Origin: Sinonovacula constricta
Taxonomy: Eukaryota; Mollusca; Bivalvia; Cardiida; Solecurtidae
Direction: 5' to 3'
Length of the DNA: 64,000 bases
NCBI GenBank assembly: GCA_007844125.1
Contig: CM017567.1
Location: 46,345,778-46,409,777, forward strand
Position numbers and translations under genes: made by a program. Positions 1 to 11,208 of this stretch are shown one piece after another. Under the pieces are notes generated by a model that saw nothing but the letters and a program-made list of their open reading frames with translations, was not told the DNA's origin and made no database searches. The stretch's first letter is position 1. Each line of letters starts with the position of its first letter.

Positions 1-98
1 AATTTGCTAAGACATTGACGTCATTCGCATTTATTGGTATTGTGGTTTATACACACCAACACAGTCATCCCGAGCATCAACATTAAAATAAATGCACA

Positions 99-2850
99 AT
101 GTTCCGAATGTTTTTGTGTAAAAACATCACTAAAAGGAAGTTTATGTTCATCATATGCAGCGCTTTTATTATATTTTTTACAATTTATTATTACATCATG
201 GCTACCGGAAATTACGTAAATCTCGGGGAGGGCGAGAGTCTCGATTTGTCCGAGTTCTCGCCATTTGAGCCGGTTCTAAACGAAGATTTTCCGCCTGCCG
301 ACGCCGTGAATTCTCGGATTCCGGCGATTCTTCACCAGACGTGGAAAGATGGGTACATTCCAGAACAATTTGTTGACAATGTTCGCTCATTCTATCGACA
401 CAATCCAGACTTTAAGTACATGTTTTGGACCGACGCAAGTGCTCGTCTTTTGATAAAGGAGCGCCATCCGTATCTGCTTAAGACATTTGACGAGTACGTC
501 GAGCCTGTTAGACGTGCAGACCTTTTAAGGTATTCTTTTACCATTTAAGCAAGTTAGACTAGCAATCCTTTGAACCTTAAACGGTATTCTTTTACCATCT
601 GAGCAAGTTAGACGAACCGACCATTTAAGGCCTTCTTCAGAGTACAACTAACTTTATAGCACTATTGGGACTACGGAAAGGGTCATATATCAGTTATGTG
701 TAATGTACACAAGGTTGTCACAGGGGGGGAGGTCATAAAACAAATACTCATAATTGATTCACATGGGATTATCGTACGGTTGTAATCATGTGCAGTTGGA
801 GAAAATTGTTTACTCCACATAAGACGAAAATAAATGAAAAAGAATACTTTCTGTAGCTACGTCGGAAAGACAGAATGCTATTTTAAGGGAAATTCTTGTA
901 ACTCGGAAAAAAGAAAATTAAACCTTTAAAGATAAAATGTCCCTGTAATGCGAGCTTATTATACTCGCAAGCCTGTAAATGACAAACCTCTGTCACTAAA
1001 TCTTTCAGGAGTGGAAATTTCAATGTAAATATTTATCCAGTGAGCTTGTAAGACGTAGAGGCTTTTAAAAGTTAACTTTGTTTGACAAGCAATGTTAATT
1101 CAATCCTAATTTGAGTTTGTAAAACATGCAGAACTTTATCACTAGTGTTTATTAGAAGATTGGACATTTAAGAAAAACAACTATACCTAACATATCTCTT
1201 AGACTACTCAAGGTTAACTTAATGGCCCACGAGGAGACATTTAAAGTTAACATTTGTCTATCGTCTCACTAACCGTAGCAGACCATATTAAGGTTAACAC
1301 GTTTTCATCGTAGCCTGTTAAACTAGCAGACTTTTTCATATAATCATTTTCACTTCAGTTTGTAGACAGAATGTGCCTTTAAAATTTACATGCAAACCTT
1401 GGTCACTTATTCTTGTATGAGGCGTGACTTTTATGTAAATACGTTGGTGCTAGATTGTTTACGATGAAAAAAAAGGGTTTCAATTAAATACTATGTTACT
1501 CGAGCTTGTTCAACTAGCAAATCCTTTAAGCTTAAACATAAGTCACCTGAGCCTGGTAGACGAGCGCACATTTATCACTTGGACCTTATAGACGAGCAGA
1601 ACTTTTATGTAAAACAATTGTCACTCGAGCCAGTTAGACGAGCAAATCTTTTAAGATAACACGTTCGGCACTTGAGCCTGCTAGACAGACAATTTTAGGT
1701 AAACATTGGTAAACATTGGTCACTTGGACCTGTAAGACGAGCAGACCTTTAAAGATAAAGTATTTGTGTCACTCGAAAGACGAGCAATCATGTATCGTTA
1801 GGAACACCATTTAAACTTGGGTATGTAATAGATTTGAGCTTTTTTGCACTTGAGTGTTTATGACGAGCATACGTTTTACAGCTGACCTCTTCTCTAAAGG
1901 ACGAGCAAACTTTCAAGATAAGCATTATAAAGCCACTTGCATCTATATAAAGAGAGACCATGTACTGTATAAACATTGGCCACTTTAACCATTAAACAAA
2001 TACATCTTTTTTTCTCTTAGAGATTAATATCAAAATGCATTCAAAGTAGTATGTACACGAGCATTGTGTTATAAAACGCGTCGAACCGACACCATGCGCA
2101 TTGGTGCTTGTACTTCGATCAACATTGTCCCTGTGGCGTTTTTTTTTTTTAAATCTTAAACAGGAATCAAGGTTGACAATATTGTTTAAATATATTTACT
2201 ACTTTTGTAATCAAAATTTGAAAATCTTCTTTAATTCCAGATACGTGGTTCTGTTCGAGTTTGGCGGTGTCTACGCTGATCTTGACACTGAATGTCTGAG
2301 ACCTTTGAACCGGATATTATCTAAGTACGCATGCGTGCTATCACCGGAACCGTACGAGCATTCGAGTCTTGTATTTAACTCAGAATTTATGCTTACCAAC
2401 TCAATCATGTTCTGTCGTTCAAAACATCCGTTCATGAAACACCTCATGAAAGATCTGCCAGCATTCAGTCATTTTAGTCAGGATATTGATGCAAGCGGTC
2501 CCAATTACGTCACACTCAAGTACAAGGAATACAAAGAATCTAGACTGGCTAATTGGAATGAAGAGAGTGATGATTTTGTTTTCGTGCCATCAAGTCAGTT
2601 CTTTCAAAATGAGCTCGATCCGGTGCGATTTTCTCAGTTCCGGAAGATGTGCTATGAGTTTACGAAGTTGAACCGGATCGGTAAACGAGGATGCGTGTCG
2701 CTTAAGTTACGTGGATTAGTCCGGACTTCCGGGGACTATACATATACACGTCATGCATTTTATCATACTGGGTACAAGATAATTGCAAAGGGCAGCCAGC
2801 TTATAACTGACATCTTGCCTAATGCTTATATTTATAAACAACAGGTTTGA
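99..2850 (+). CDS. GT32-type glycosyltransferase, two exons (99-529, 2241-2850)
   Basis: Predicted 346-residue type II membrane protein of the Golgi glycosyltransferase class with a DxD sugar-binding motif (GT32, related to inositol-phosphoceramide mannosyltransferases and alpha-1,4-GlcNAc transferases). Residues about 15-35 form a hydrophobic anchor after a short basic tail. IPAILHQTWK opens the catalytic domain. RRADLLRY spans the splice junction and is followed by FGGVYADLDTE, which holds the DLD metal/nucleotide-sugar motif. The donor is AAG|GTATTC at 530 and the acceptor TTCCAG ends at 2240. Joining them keeps frame and restores the arginine codon before YVVLFEFGG. The start is the first ATG before the anchor. 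Exon 2 ends at TGA (2848-2850), and an AATAAA follows at 2972. Donor sugar and acceptor cannot be told from sequence. Family call is confident; exact orthology is not. Confidence 0.85.
540..1930 (+). repeat. Degenerate tandem array in the glycosyltransferase intron, resembling the exon-1 end plus donor
   Basis: Most of the 1.7-kb intron is made of decayed units of roughly 45-53 bp. The common core is GAGCCTGTTAGACGAGCAGA followed by CCTTTTAAG, then GTAAACATTGGTCACT-like sequence. The same core is the last part of exon 1 (about 498-529), where it encodes EPVRRADLLR and the splice donor. Recognisable units start near 548, 600, 1040, 1108, 1313, 1498, 1549, 1580, 1625, 1673, 1724 and 1773, with weaker ones to about 1930. 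The best-preserved run is 1498-1790. Confidence 0.75.
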
Positions 2851-2971
2851 TATATATCCCTGTGTAATGATTCCGATTAATAATTGAATTTTGCAGAGAA
2901 ATACAACAAAACTTAAGACGTCACATGTATTGTTGCAAGTAAAAGACAAACTAAAAAAATACACATGAACT

Positions 2972-2977
2972 AATAAA
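2972..2977 (+). promoter_or_regulatory. Likely polyadenylation signal of the glycosyltransferase gene
   Basis: AATAAA hexamer 122 bp after the stop codon, in AT-rich sequence ahead of an A-rich tract (about 3010-3050). Position and motif fit a 3' end, but transcript data would be needed to confirm it. Confidence 0.4.
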
Positions 2978-3045
2978 TACAACACGAAAAGGTAAAATAG
3001 CTTCTTAAAACAAAACAAACAAACAAAAAAAAACAAAAAAAAAAA

Positions 3046-3154
3046 AAAAAACGCTCACACTCAAAAGTTTTGGCAAATTGTCTTTTTCAAGAGTTAAACG
3101 CAGTCAATAGCTCTTGAAGAAAACAATTTACCGATTGGAGTGTGAGCGTTTTTA
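3046..3154. repeat. Foldback (long hairpin) element
   Basis: The left arm starts AAAACGCTCACACTC and the right arm ends GAGTGTGAGCGTTTT. Further in, GGCAAATTGTCTTTTTCAAG pairs with CTTGAAGAAAACAATTTACC with few mismatches. The loop is about 15-20 nt near 3093-3110. Arms of about 45 bp with a tiny loop suggest a miniature foldback transposon or a hairpin-forming transcript. An A-rich tract sits immediately to the left. Confidence 0.7.
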
Positions 3155-3649
3155 GAAAAAAAAATTCTACAGTTCCCAATTGAAAACTTACAGCATAAAG
3201 TAACTTTAGTTGAAGATATTATTAGAGTGATTATCTCAAAGTATGTCTCCAAAACGTGAACATAAAAAATGATAGATTTTTTATGCGGCTTTGATGTGGA
3301 ATGAAGGGGGGAATTAATAAAGCAATAGCATTCAAAATATTGTCTCCGGGAAAAAAATGTAAATCGTAGAGTTCAAAACAAGAAGTATATCACAGAAGAC
3401 ATCAAAATGGTTGACCCCTTATTTGAACCTGATATTACTCGTGGTATCCGACAGTTTGCCTATATCTAAATATATGTAACAACATCTGACCTCTGTTTGG
3501 GGGTATTTGCGCAGAACGCGTTTTCAATCAGAGTATGTGCAAATTTGTCTTCTGGCTAATTTCTGTAGAAAAACATCATACTTTAGTCTAAGCTTTTGGC
3601 GATCTTCAACAGTGTCTCAATTTTAGGCAGTAAAACTCGTTAATTAACA
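3155..3649. other. Intergenic, nothing recognised
   Basis: AT-rich sequence with no convincing long frame, tRNA-like box or terminal repeat. Confidence 0.4.
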
Positions 3650-3935
3650 CTCAAATGTTCAGTCTTTTCAAATCTATAAATAAGAACGATTGTGACTCCT
3701 GCTAAAAATAGACATCGACGTCACAGCGGAATGACGGAGATAAGCTAAAACATAAGTGGTCACGTGGTTTTCTTAGTTTACAAATAGCTAACTGTGCAGC
3801 AAGGTTCAGATAGGAAACACATGTTTGACGAGTGTGACGTTATGGTTCCTTTTTCAGACATATGTAGGACACCAATAATCAGCATTTTTAAAGAGAGCTG
3901 TTCAGGTAGTTAAGGTAACAATGATTTACTATGAT
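3650..3935 (-). repeat. Dispersed repeat family R1, copy 1 (reverse)
   Basis: The reverse complement matches 7460-7745 and 60260-60542. Shared landmarks in order are a TCATTGTTACCT-like start, ATTGGTG(T/C)CCTA, TAGCTATTT, CTAAGAAAACCACGTGAC, GATGTC(G/T)AT and TTTATAGATTTG(A/G)AAAG. Copies diverge by substitutions and small indels. No terminal repeat or coding region was recognised. Confidence 0.65.
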
Positions 3936-6369
3936 ATTTTAATGAAAAATAGTTTTGGTCCAAATTGACGGATACCTCCTTAAAGTAAAATGAAATGATA
4001 AGCATGAACCAGGAGTCAGTGGCAAGCAGAGCACTGGACTGCCAAACAAAATGTCCCTATTGTGTGCTCACATGCGTTTAACCGACTTATGTATTTTCGC
4101 GAGTCAGTAAGCATGATTGTCTATGTGTGCTGAACGAGGCGTTCAACAATACACTAGATATGTTGTACAATATTTAAATATAATAGATAAAATATTACCT
4201 AAGAACGCAGAACTATTTACATTGTGGAAGAACAAATCCCCCAAATCGACAAGTGGTGATACGTCTATATATATATATATAATATATAGTAACGAGATAA
4301 AAACCAGTCATTATCCTTTTTTCTATTTTTTTTTCCTGTTAATTTTATTTATTTATTTGTTCTTTTTTTTTTTGTTATTGTTTTGTTATATTACAATTTT
4401 GCCTTTTTCTTCCATTTTCATTTTGTTAACAGTGACTGAATTTTATCGACGAAATAGTGTGTAGAGCACATACCTTTTAAAACTGTTATGATTAAGGTAA
4501 ACAAGTGACTGTCCGAGATATTGTGGCTTTAATTTGGAATACCTTTTATATATAATAAAACGATGCGTTTAAATATCCACTAGTTGATCAATCTAAGCCC
4601 TCCGACGCCCCTGTGCACAATCAACACATTAACTGGTGTACAAGTATGGATCCGGGGGGGGGGGGGATCCCCCCCACCACCACCAACCAGGTAAAAGAGT
4701 AGAGTTGTGAACACTCTGATTTATACCCCCCCCCCCCCCTCACACACACACACACACAACTTCCCCACCATTTTTTTTCTGGATGTGTATTTCTTCTTTT
4801 GTCTATAAGACAGCAGCTTTAAACCAATAGAAATAGTTTATATATTCAGTTTGTCACTACAATGCGACGAAACGAAGCCATGTGTTTGTGTGTGTGTGGG
4901 GGGGGGGGGGAGGTGGGGGTATTTTACGGATTTGATTACTAAAATAGATTTTAAAACAAAACACACCACAAATTCTGAATGAACAATGCAATTATTGAAC
5001 GAAATATATATCACAGTTTAGACACGAGATTTCTCTCTCCGACATTCCCCTGCCTGTAAACTGCTTAAAGTCTGTTCACATCTACACAAGTAGGTAACAT
5101 TTACAATATTTTCAAGCGTAAAGTAAAAGTAAGAAAAATCAGCGATAAGTACGCTTAAAAATTTGGATTTTTTTTCCAGATATCTTTAAAAATAAAGAGA
5201 CCGCAAAATATTTTAATAAATAATCGAAATCAAATAACGATTTGGTAATAACATTAAACGATAATAAAAAAGTTAAATAATGTTTTTCGTTATGTTTTTC
5301 TTTCAGTAAAAAAATGAACGGCCTTCGAACACAAGGCGTACGACTTCGGCTGATTAACCGATGAGTTGATAGAAGGGAGGTTATGCCAGCTTCACTGCTG
5401 AGTGACAGTTGTTAGTGTTGTTTCCCTTGTTTTCTACTTTAATTTTAAGACCTACTGGTCAACAAGTGCGACACGTTATTTTTCATAAGTATTACCTAAT
5501 CAAAAGTTATTTATCACAAAAAGCAACAATGTTACTGAAACCAACAAAAAATAGCAACAAACAAAACAAAAATAAAAAACAACAACAAAAAAACAAAAAC
5601 AACAACAGCAAAACAAAAATCAAAACAAGAAGCATACAGGAAAGAGCTAGGATGTGAGACACCCAAGGCGCCGTAGTCATCATGCGCTTTAAACAAGAAG
5701 ATGATTATCCCAGGAATTAAACACTCTCTTCACGTTGTCTATTAATTACATAACGAACCATAACTGTGATGGGAAGTAGCGTATTTGCTACTTTGTTAGT
5801 TTTCCTTGTTCTCTGCTACCTCTGTATTTACAAGATGCATTGCTAACATCGGTATACTCGTTTTCTTTTGTTAAAAGAAAATCGCCAGACAGCTGCGAAT
5901 TCTTACAAATGCCAGCTACTTTTAATAATTGCAAGCTACACATTATTGTTGCAAACTACAATATTAAAAAAAAACAACCGGATTACTCAGTTCTTTTCTC
6001 TGAAAAGGTTTTACAGAACAGATGTGATTTCCTTATTTGCCAGCTACACTATCGTCCCCGTAATAAAAAGAGCATTCCATAAGAGGCACAGCTCTGGAAC
6101 ATTGCTCTCCAGTGCGGCGCCAACAAGACACAGTGACGCAGATAGTAGAGCACTGAACTGCCATCTAAGACGTCTCATTTTCGAATACTTTAAAAATCAG
6201 GCATTTCTTAATTGGGGTTTTAAAACACCTTTTTCCTTAATTCATGTTTGTTTTCATAAAATGATAATAATAATTTTAACCACATAGCGGTTTTGGACAA
6301 GGTGAAACAGCGTGTCTGCTAGCGGAAGTATGGACTTCAACTGTTTGTTGTGTAGGCGGCTATTATTGA
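3936..6369. other. AT-rich intergenic DNA with simple repeats
   Basis: No gene recognised. It holds homopolymer and dinucleotide tracts: G- and C-runs around 4653-4740, a CA run near 4742-4758, a GT/G run near 4886-4916, T-rich sequence at 4318-4400, and an A-rich CAA/AAC tract near 5545-5620. Open frames here are low-complexity translations of these tracts. Confidence 0.6.
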
Positions 6370-6374
6370 TCTTG

Positions 6375-6486
6375 GCGATGCTGCTCTGCTGGTGCTGCTG
6401 CTGCTGGTGCTGCTCGTGGTAGTGGTGGTGGTGGTGGTGGTGGCGGTGGTGCTGCTGCTAGGGCTGCATGAGGTGGTGGTGGTGCA

Positions 6487-6520
<34 letters not shown>

Positions 6521-6525
6521 AGACG
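6375..6525. repeat. Trinucleotide microsatellites (CTG)n and (GGT)n
   Basis: Interrupted GCT/CTG and GGT/GGC runs, ending with a pure block of about ten CTG units near 6487-6520. They create open frames rich in alanine, proline or histidine, which I do not regard as genes. Confidence 0.85.
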
Positions 6526-6583
6526 GATGATAGTATTAGCACAGGTGAGAGGATGATGGAAATGATTAAAGTAATAAGATTAT

Positions 6584-6622
6584 AATGATGGTGATGATGA
6601 TGATGATGATGATGATGATGGT
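6584..6622. repeat. (GAT)n microsatellite
   Basis: About eleven near-perfect GAT/ATG units beginning GATGGTGATGATGATG. They sit just after the CTG/GGT tract and lie in AT-rich DNA. Confidence 0.8.
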
Positions 6623-6629
6623 AAGGGTT

Positions 6630-7419
6630 AAGATAATGATTATGGGGATGAGAAATAATTATGATAATATGGAACATATGGACGATAAAAATGATTATAA
6701 TTATTTGAATGATAAGATGATGAGGAATATAAACATAAAAAATATTGAGAATATTACATTGATTTCAATCAGTATTGCTGTATAGAAGGGAGCCAACCAA
6801 TTGAATGATTAATTATTTCTTGATCAGAAAAGTGGACGAGTTGTTTCCCTTAGATATTCCGTATTCATTTTTTATTTCAAAGGATCCTGTTTAGAACTGG
6901 TCCAAAAAATTTAAATGTTAATTCCAATATATGAGCAAAGTGTACAATAAAGCATGCAGTCAGTTTACTAATGCTTGTTAATGGGAACGAAGTATTTATT
7001 TATATTAATACACTGAAAAAGCCGATGTAGCTCAATACTAGGACAATAATTATTAAATGTCAATTGGGAAAAGATGTAAACATTAAGATTTATCGACGAG
7101 TTTGGTTATCATAAGAATCACTAGCTTTAATTAAGATATTGTCTGTCATTAAATATTAAAAATATCTAAAAATAATTATTATAACAAATTCACAACGAGA
7201 TTAGCAGTAAAAGAGATTATTTTTAAAGAAATACATAAAACTTCAAGATAAATAATTTGAACTTTAAGATTTTATTGAGTTCATAGGAAACAAAATATTA
7301 CTGTAATAAATAAAAATATAAATTCATTGATTTTATACATGTCCAAATGAGGCGGTATTGAATGGTTGCATTTATTCTATACTGTTCTTTTAAAGTTAAT
7401 TAGGCGTTAAAATACTTTA
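6630..7419. other. AT-rich intergenic DNA, nothing recognised
   Basis: Very AT-rich, short frames only, no terminal inverted repeat or tRNA-like element seen. Confidence 0.4.
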
Positions 7420-7745
7420 AAGTTGGTATCCGGAAGGTTTGGAAAAAATATTTCTTCTCAAATAACCAATTAAGTCATTGTTACCTGCTAAGGTCCTGCA
7501 AAGTGCTGCTCATTGGTGCCCTAGATCTGTATGAACAGTGAAGCATAAATCATTCTTCATTGCAAACAGGTACTATCTGAGCGACGCTGCATAGATAGCT
7601 ATTTTTAACTAAGAAAACCACGTGACGACTTACTTTTGAGATCACGGTATATTGTCATTCGGGTAATTCGCTCTGATGTCGATATCTGTTTTCAGCAGAG
7701 ACCACTATCGGGAGTTTTTATAGATTTGGAAAGAATGGACATTTG
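7420..7745 (+). repeat. Dispersed repeat family R1, copy 2
   Basis: Aligns over its whole length with 60209-60542. Shared words include GGTATCC, TGCCCTAGATCTGT, GAAGCATAAAT, GATAGCTATTTTTAA, GAAAACCA and TTTATAGATTTGGAAAGAAT. The frame at 7636-7887 falls in the repeat and is not treated as a gene. Confidence 0.7.
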
Positions 7746-8099
7746 GAAATTTTTCTCGCAATTTGTGCAGTCTAACAATATAGGTCGTGTTCAAAATTGT
7801 AGTTCTTTTCAAGAATGTGTTATGCAGAAATTAGGCCCGAATTCCCAAAATGCAATGGCAAGATGTAGTTACATGTATTTGAAATAGGCAAACTGCCGGA
7901 TACCGCTTTTAATGGTACACTGTATATCATGAAATATACATATTCGGTGATTCCAGCTGGAACAGGTGGGTGTGAAAATTACTTTAAATATGTTGTTTCC
8001 CAATGATTTCGTGTTCTTCAAATGCATGTATACACAGATTTATAAATTATTATTTAAACGGCTAAATAAACGTGAACCGAGGGACGGAAAGAAAGAGAC

Positions 8100-8175
8100 A
8101 GATTGGGGGCGGAGAGAGAGAGAGAGCGAAAGAGACAGAAAGAGAGAGAGGGGCAGTCAGACAGACGGACGGGCG
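8100..8175. repeat. Purine-rich (GA)n tract
   Basis: Interrupted GA/AGAC runs followed by CAGACAGACGG units. A second similar GA/GAC-rich tract lies at about 8680-8815 on the far side of the small frame at 8370. Confidence 0.75.
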
Positions 8176-8369
8176 GGCAGACGTACGTTTTGGCGCCATG
8201 ACGTCACGGACGTGAAAATAACAACGCTTCACTTAGAAAGTAAAAATAATTATTTTTGTTGCATTTTACGTAAGAAAAACGGAGTAAAAAATGGAAAAAA
8301 ACAATAATAAGTAAAATCTAGATATTTTGGTTTATTTTTACAAGACTTTTGTGGAAATAAGGTGATATT

Positions 8370-8633
8370 ATGGAGATTCAAATTTCCGCCGACTGTGAAC
8401 AGAATGTTTTTCAAGATGGCGACGTCCAAACAGAAGCGTCACTCCAAAATCGGCAAAATGAAGAGGCGAGACTGGAGGTGGAAAGACTGAGTGATTTAGT
8501 TAAAGAAGTGAGAGAATACAAACTCAACAAGGACAAGGCTATAAGAAAGAAGATCAAGATGACAGAAAAGGAGACATACACATCAACACCAACTAAAGTG
8601 TACAGTCCTTCGCCGCTGCGCGCATGTACATAG
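8370..8633 (+). CDS. Possible small coiled-coil protein or first exon, unrecognised
   Basis: An 87-codon open frame starting MEIQISADCEQNVF. It has a charged, heptad-like middle (LEVERLSDLVKEVREYKL) and a lysine-rich stretch (KKIKMTEK) that could form a coiled coil. I do not recognise a family. It lies between two GA-rich tracts, and a CRE-like TGACGTCA occurs about 170 bp upstream (near 8200). It could be a genuine small gene, the first exon of a larger one, or chance. No splice partner was identified. Confidence 0.25.
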   Translation: MEIQISADCEQNVFQDGDVQTEASLQNRQNEEARLEVERLSDLVKEVREYKLNKDKAIRKKIKMTEKETYTSTPTKVYSPSPLRACT

Positions 8634-8829
8634 TTCGACAATACTCGGCCAACCGAGGGATGAACTAAATTGGAAGAAGAAGAAGAAGAGAAAGAGGAAG
8701 GGGGGGGGGTGAGGGAGAGGGGGTAGACGGAGAAATAACGAAAGACAGACATTGCTCTATGGACAGACAGAGGCCGACGGAAAGACCGACGGAAAGAGAA
8801 AGAGGGAGCGGAAGGGACAGGAAACACAA

Positions 8830-9640
8830 AGCGATTCAAAAGAAATATCAGATCTAGAATTTTGTAGATATTTTTTGTAGTCTAGATACAAAAATTTACA
8901 CTAAGCACAAAGAACCCTTGATTCAGATGTAAACAAGATGTCTGGTGTTATTTTGTTTTAAACTAAGATAACCTCAAGATCTATTCATGTTTTTGAGAAA
9001 TATCCTATGCTTATCGCTGTCATTCAGTAGTGTTTCTTTTTAGATCTCGCTAGATCTAGATCTATATGCAGAGTTAATCTATTCAAAGAAATATTGAATA
9101 AACTTCGGCTAAACAACTATTTCTGATTATTTTAATATTCTGAATATTTTAATAAACAAAATCAGGGGTAAAACACACAAGACCCTGTTCAACAATTCGG
9201 GAAGAAAAGCAAATCACCTGCGGCTACAGTGAGTAAGGACAAACAAAAAGAACAACAACCCGGTGGTCAAACGAGCAAGAAAATCAATATATTTAGAACT
9301 TGTTTGGCGGGAAATAATTTGCCTTAGAATCAGTTTAGACGATTACACTATGAAAGTCAGTTTAGGTGATTCTGGTTGTGACAATCAAGTATTTAAGAGA
9401 TGCTTCATATGAACAGTTACCGTTGTAATGAAAATGTATGCTTACATTAGAGTATTTTGTGTATGCCTTACTCGCAGTCACTATTCAACTCCAATTAATT
9501 ACGAAATACCCAGTACGCATTGCCACTTGTATACCCCGCCGAATGATAGTGGTACCGTCCACCCGAGAAATTCGGCTGCAGTGGGTGCATTCGGAATTCT
9601 CGGAACTTTCCCCGACTCCATGTAGTTGATTGCTTCTTTT
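8830..9640. other. Intergenic, nothing firm
   Basis: AT-rich sequence with no recognisable protein or repeat. The segment 9540-9620 has several short CGAATTC/ATTCGG-type words but no clear palindrome. Confidence 0.35.
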
Positions 9641-9650
9641 ATTTACACAT

Positions 9651-9911
9651 TTATTTATTGCATCTTCGCCACAATTCCAATGGAAATGGTAAGTAAAGAT
9701 GTCTCTCTAACTGTATCCATTGAAAGAACCTAATATTTTCGAAACGTTCTCTACCAAATCTGTTTCTGAATGTGTTCTCCCAGAGTGTAAGATGACACCA
9801 CGAGGTGTAGATTTGTGATGCTATGTCATTGTACTCTGCGAGGTAGAGAGTTGCTGCTGCTGATACACCTTTGAGCCATATGCCTTTCATTTGTGTATAC
9901 CTGGACCCCAA
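9651..9911 (-). other. Coding-looking open frame of unknown nature
   Basis: An open frame of about 86 codons reading (in part) MKGIWLKGVSAAATLYLAEY and ending LELWRRCNK. It is tryptophan- and aromatic-rich with no low complexity, unlike the surrounding noise frames. A TTTCAG acceptor-like motif lies just upstream on the minus strand, so it could be a terminal exon or a transposon fragment. An overlapping minus frame (9826-10125) is also open. No family was recognised. Confidence 0.2.
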
Positions 9912-10199
9912 GTGGCTGAAAGTAAACCAGTTGACTTAAAAAGTGTTTTCTTGGATTCCAAATGCAAGCCATGAAGAGGAAAAGAGAGGAATCTGCGGTA
10001 ATGTTTGTATTCATTTGGTGATCTTGGATTTTCAAAAGTGGCGTTGGGAAATTCTTGTGTATATACTCCTCTGGATTTATTTCTGTGTATTGTTCTGTGG
10101 AATTATTATTTTGGAAATATGTCACCTTGGAAAAGTGGATTTTTAAAGAAGTTTTTGTTTTTCGTTTTGGTCGTTTGGTGTTCTGTTGTTTTCAAATGA

Positions 10200-11050
10200 G
10201 AAATGGAGCTTGAACTTGGTTTGGAACTTATTTTGAAACTTGTTTTGTTTGCTACCTGGGTATGAAGTTTCATTTCCTATTTGTTTTGGATTACCCACTT
10301 ATGCAAAGTACTTTCCACATACACAGTTTATAAACAGGTCCCACATGATATGCTGTCCAGTGAATAAGTTGTTCAACTTGTCAGTGCAGAAATTTCTATG
10401 AACCTGACACAAATGTCTGGCAGAAAATTTCCCTTTCTGACTGACTCTTCAGGTTCATCTGTAGAGAACAAAACAAAGATCTGTCTTCTGTGTTTTATTA
10501 TCACGATCTTTTCTCTTCTTTTTTTTCAACTTCAACAAACAAAATCATCTCAAAAAAGGAATTTCTAACATGATTGCAAAGAGGAAGGCAGCAGTAAAGC
10601 TTTTAGCTCAAAGTAATTTTTTTTGTTACATAGCTCACTCTTAGCTGCTGAAGTGCATGTCCATTGGCCCAATGAAAATGTGCAATAAATTAGATAGTAT
10701 CTGTCAATTATATGCAAAGATATTGGCAAAGAAAATGTGCCTACATGCAACACCTGTTTCATAATTTAAATATAAAAAGTTGTTTGGCAGCTCATGATTA
10801 TTTCATCATCCACAGCTACTTGCATTTATCAGTATAGGTAATTCCAGTGCATTATAATGGTGTGCGGCACCATAGTAACTTAAACTATAAAATCAAATAG
10901 ATGCCATTTGAACTGTCGTGTTGGTCTATTGGGTAAAGGTGCATGTACTTAACAAAATACACAAATGAAACAAAATACATTGATGCGATGCATCAGAGGG
11001 CGGCGCAACAATGGAATTTAATATTTATTAGAAATTTAGAGATGAATGAA
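10200..11050. other. Intergenic, nothing recognised
   Basis: AT-rich, with only short frames and no terminal repeats. Confidence 0.4.
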
Positions 11051-11055
11051 TTAGA

Positions 11056-11208
11056 ATTATTAAGTAAACATTAAAATCACTGGAATAATTTAATTTTGGC
11101 ATATAAGGCTACAGTTGGTCGCCAGTAACGGATTATTAAGTAAACATTAAAATCACTGGAATAATTTAATTTTGGCATATAAGGCTACAGTTGGTCGCCA
11201 GTAACGGA
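11056..11208. repeat. Two-copy tandem duplication, 76-bp period
   Basis: The unit starting ATTATTAAGTAAACATT and ending GGTCGCCAGTAACGGAT occurs at 11056 and again at 11132, almost unchanged. Each copy ends with CAGTTGGTCGCCAGTAACGG, which is the left terminal repeat of the element at 11188-12579. The element end was therefore duplicated together with its flank. Confidence 0.85.

Noticed and set aside
34..219. 61-codon frame overlapping the glycosyltransferase start
   Set aside because: It is in a different frame from the catalytic domain and does not continue into recognisable protein.
6363..6677. Minus-strand frame rich in alanine, proline and histidine
   Set aside because: Produced entirely by CTG, GGT and GAT microsatellites.
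8411..8839. 142-codon serine-rich minus frame
   Set aside because: Caused by the GA-rich tract read on the opposite strand.
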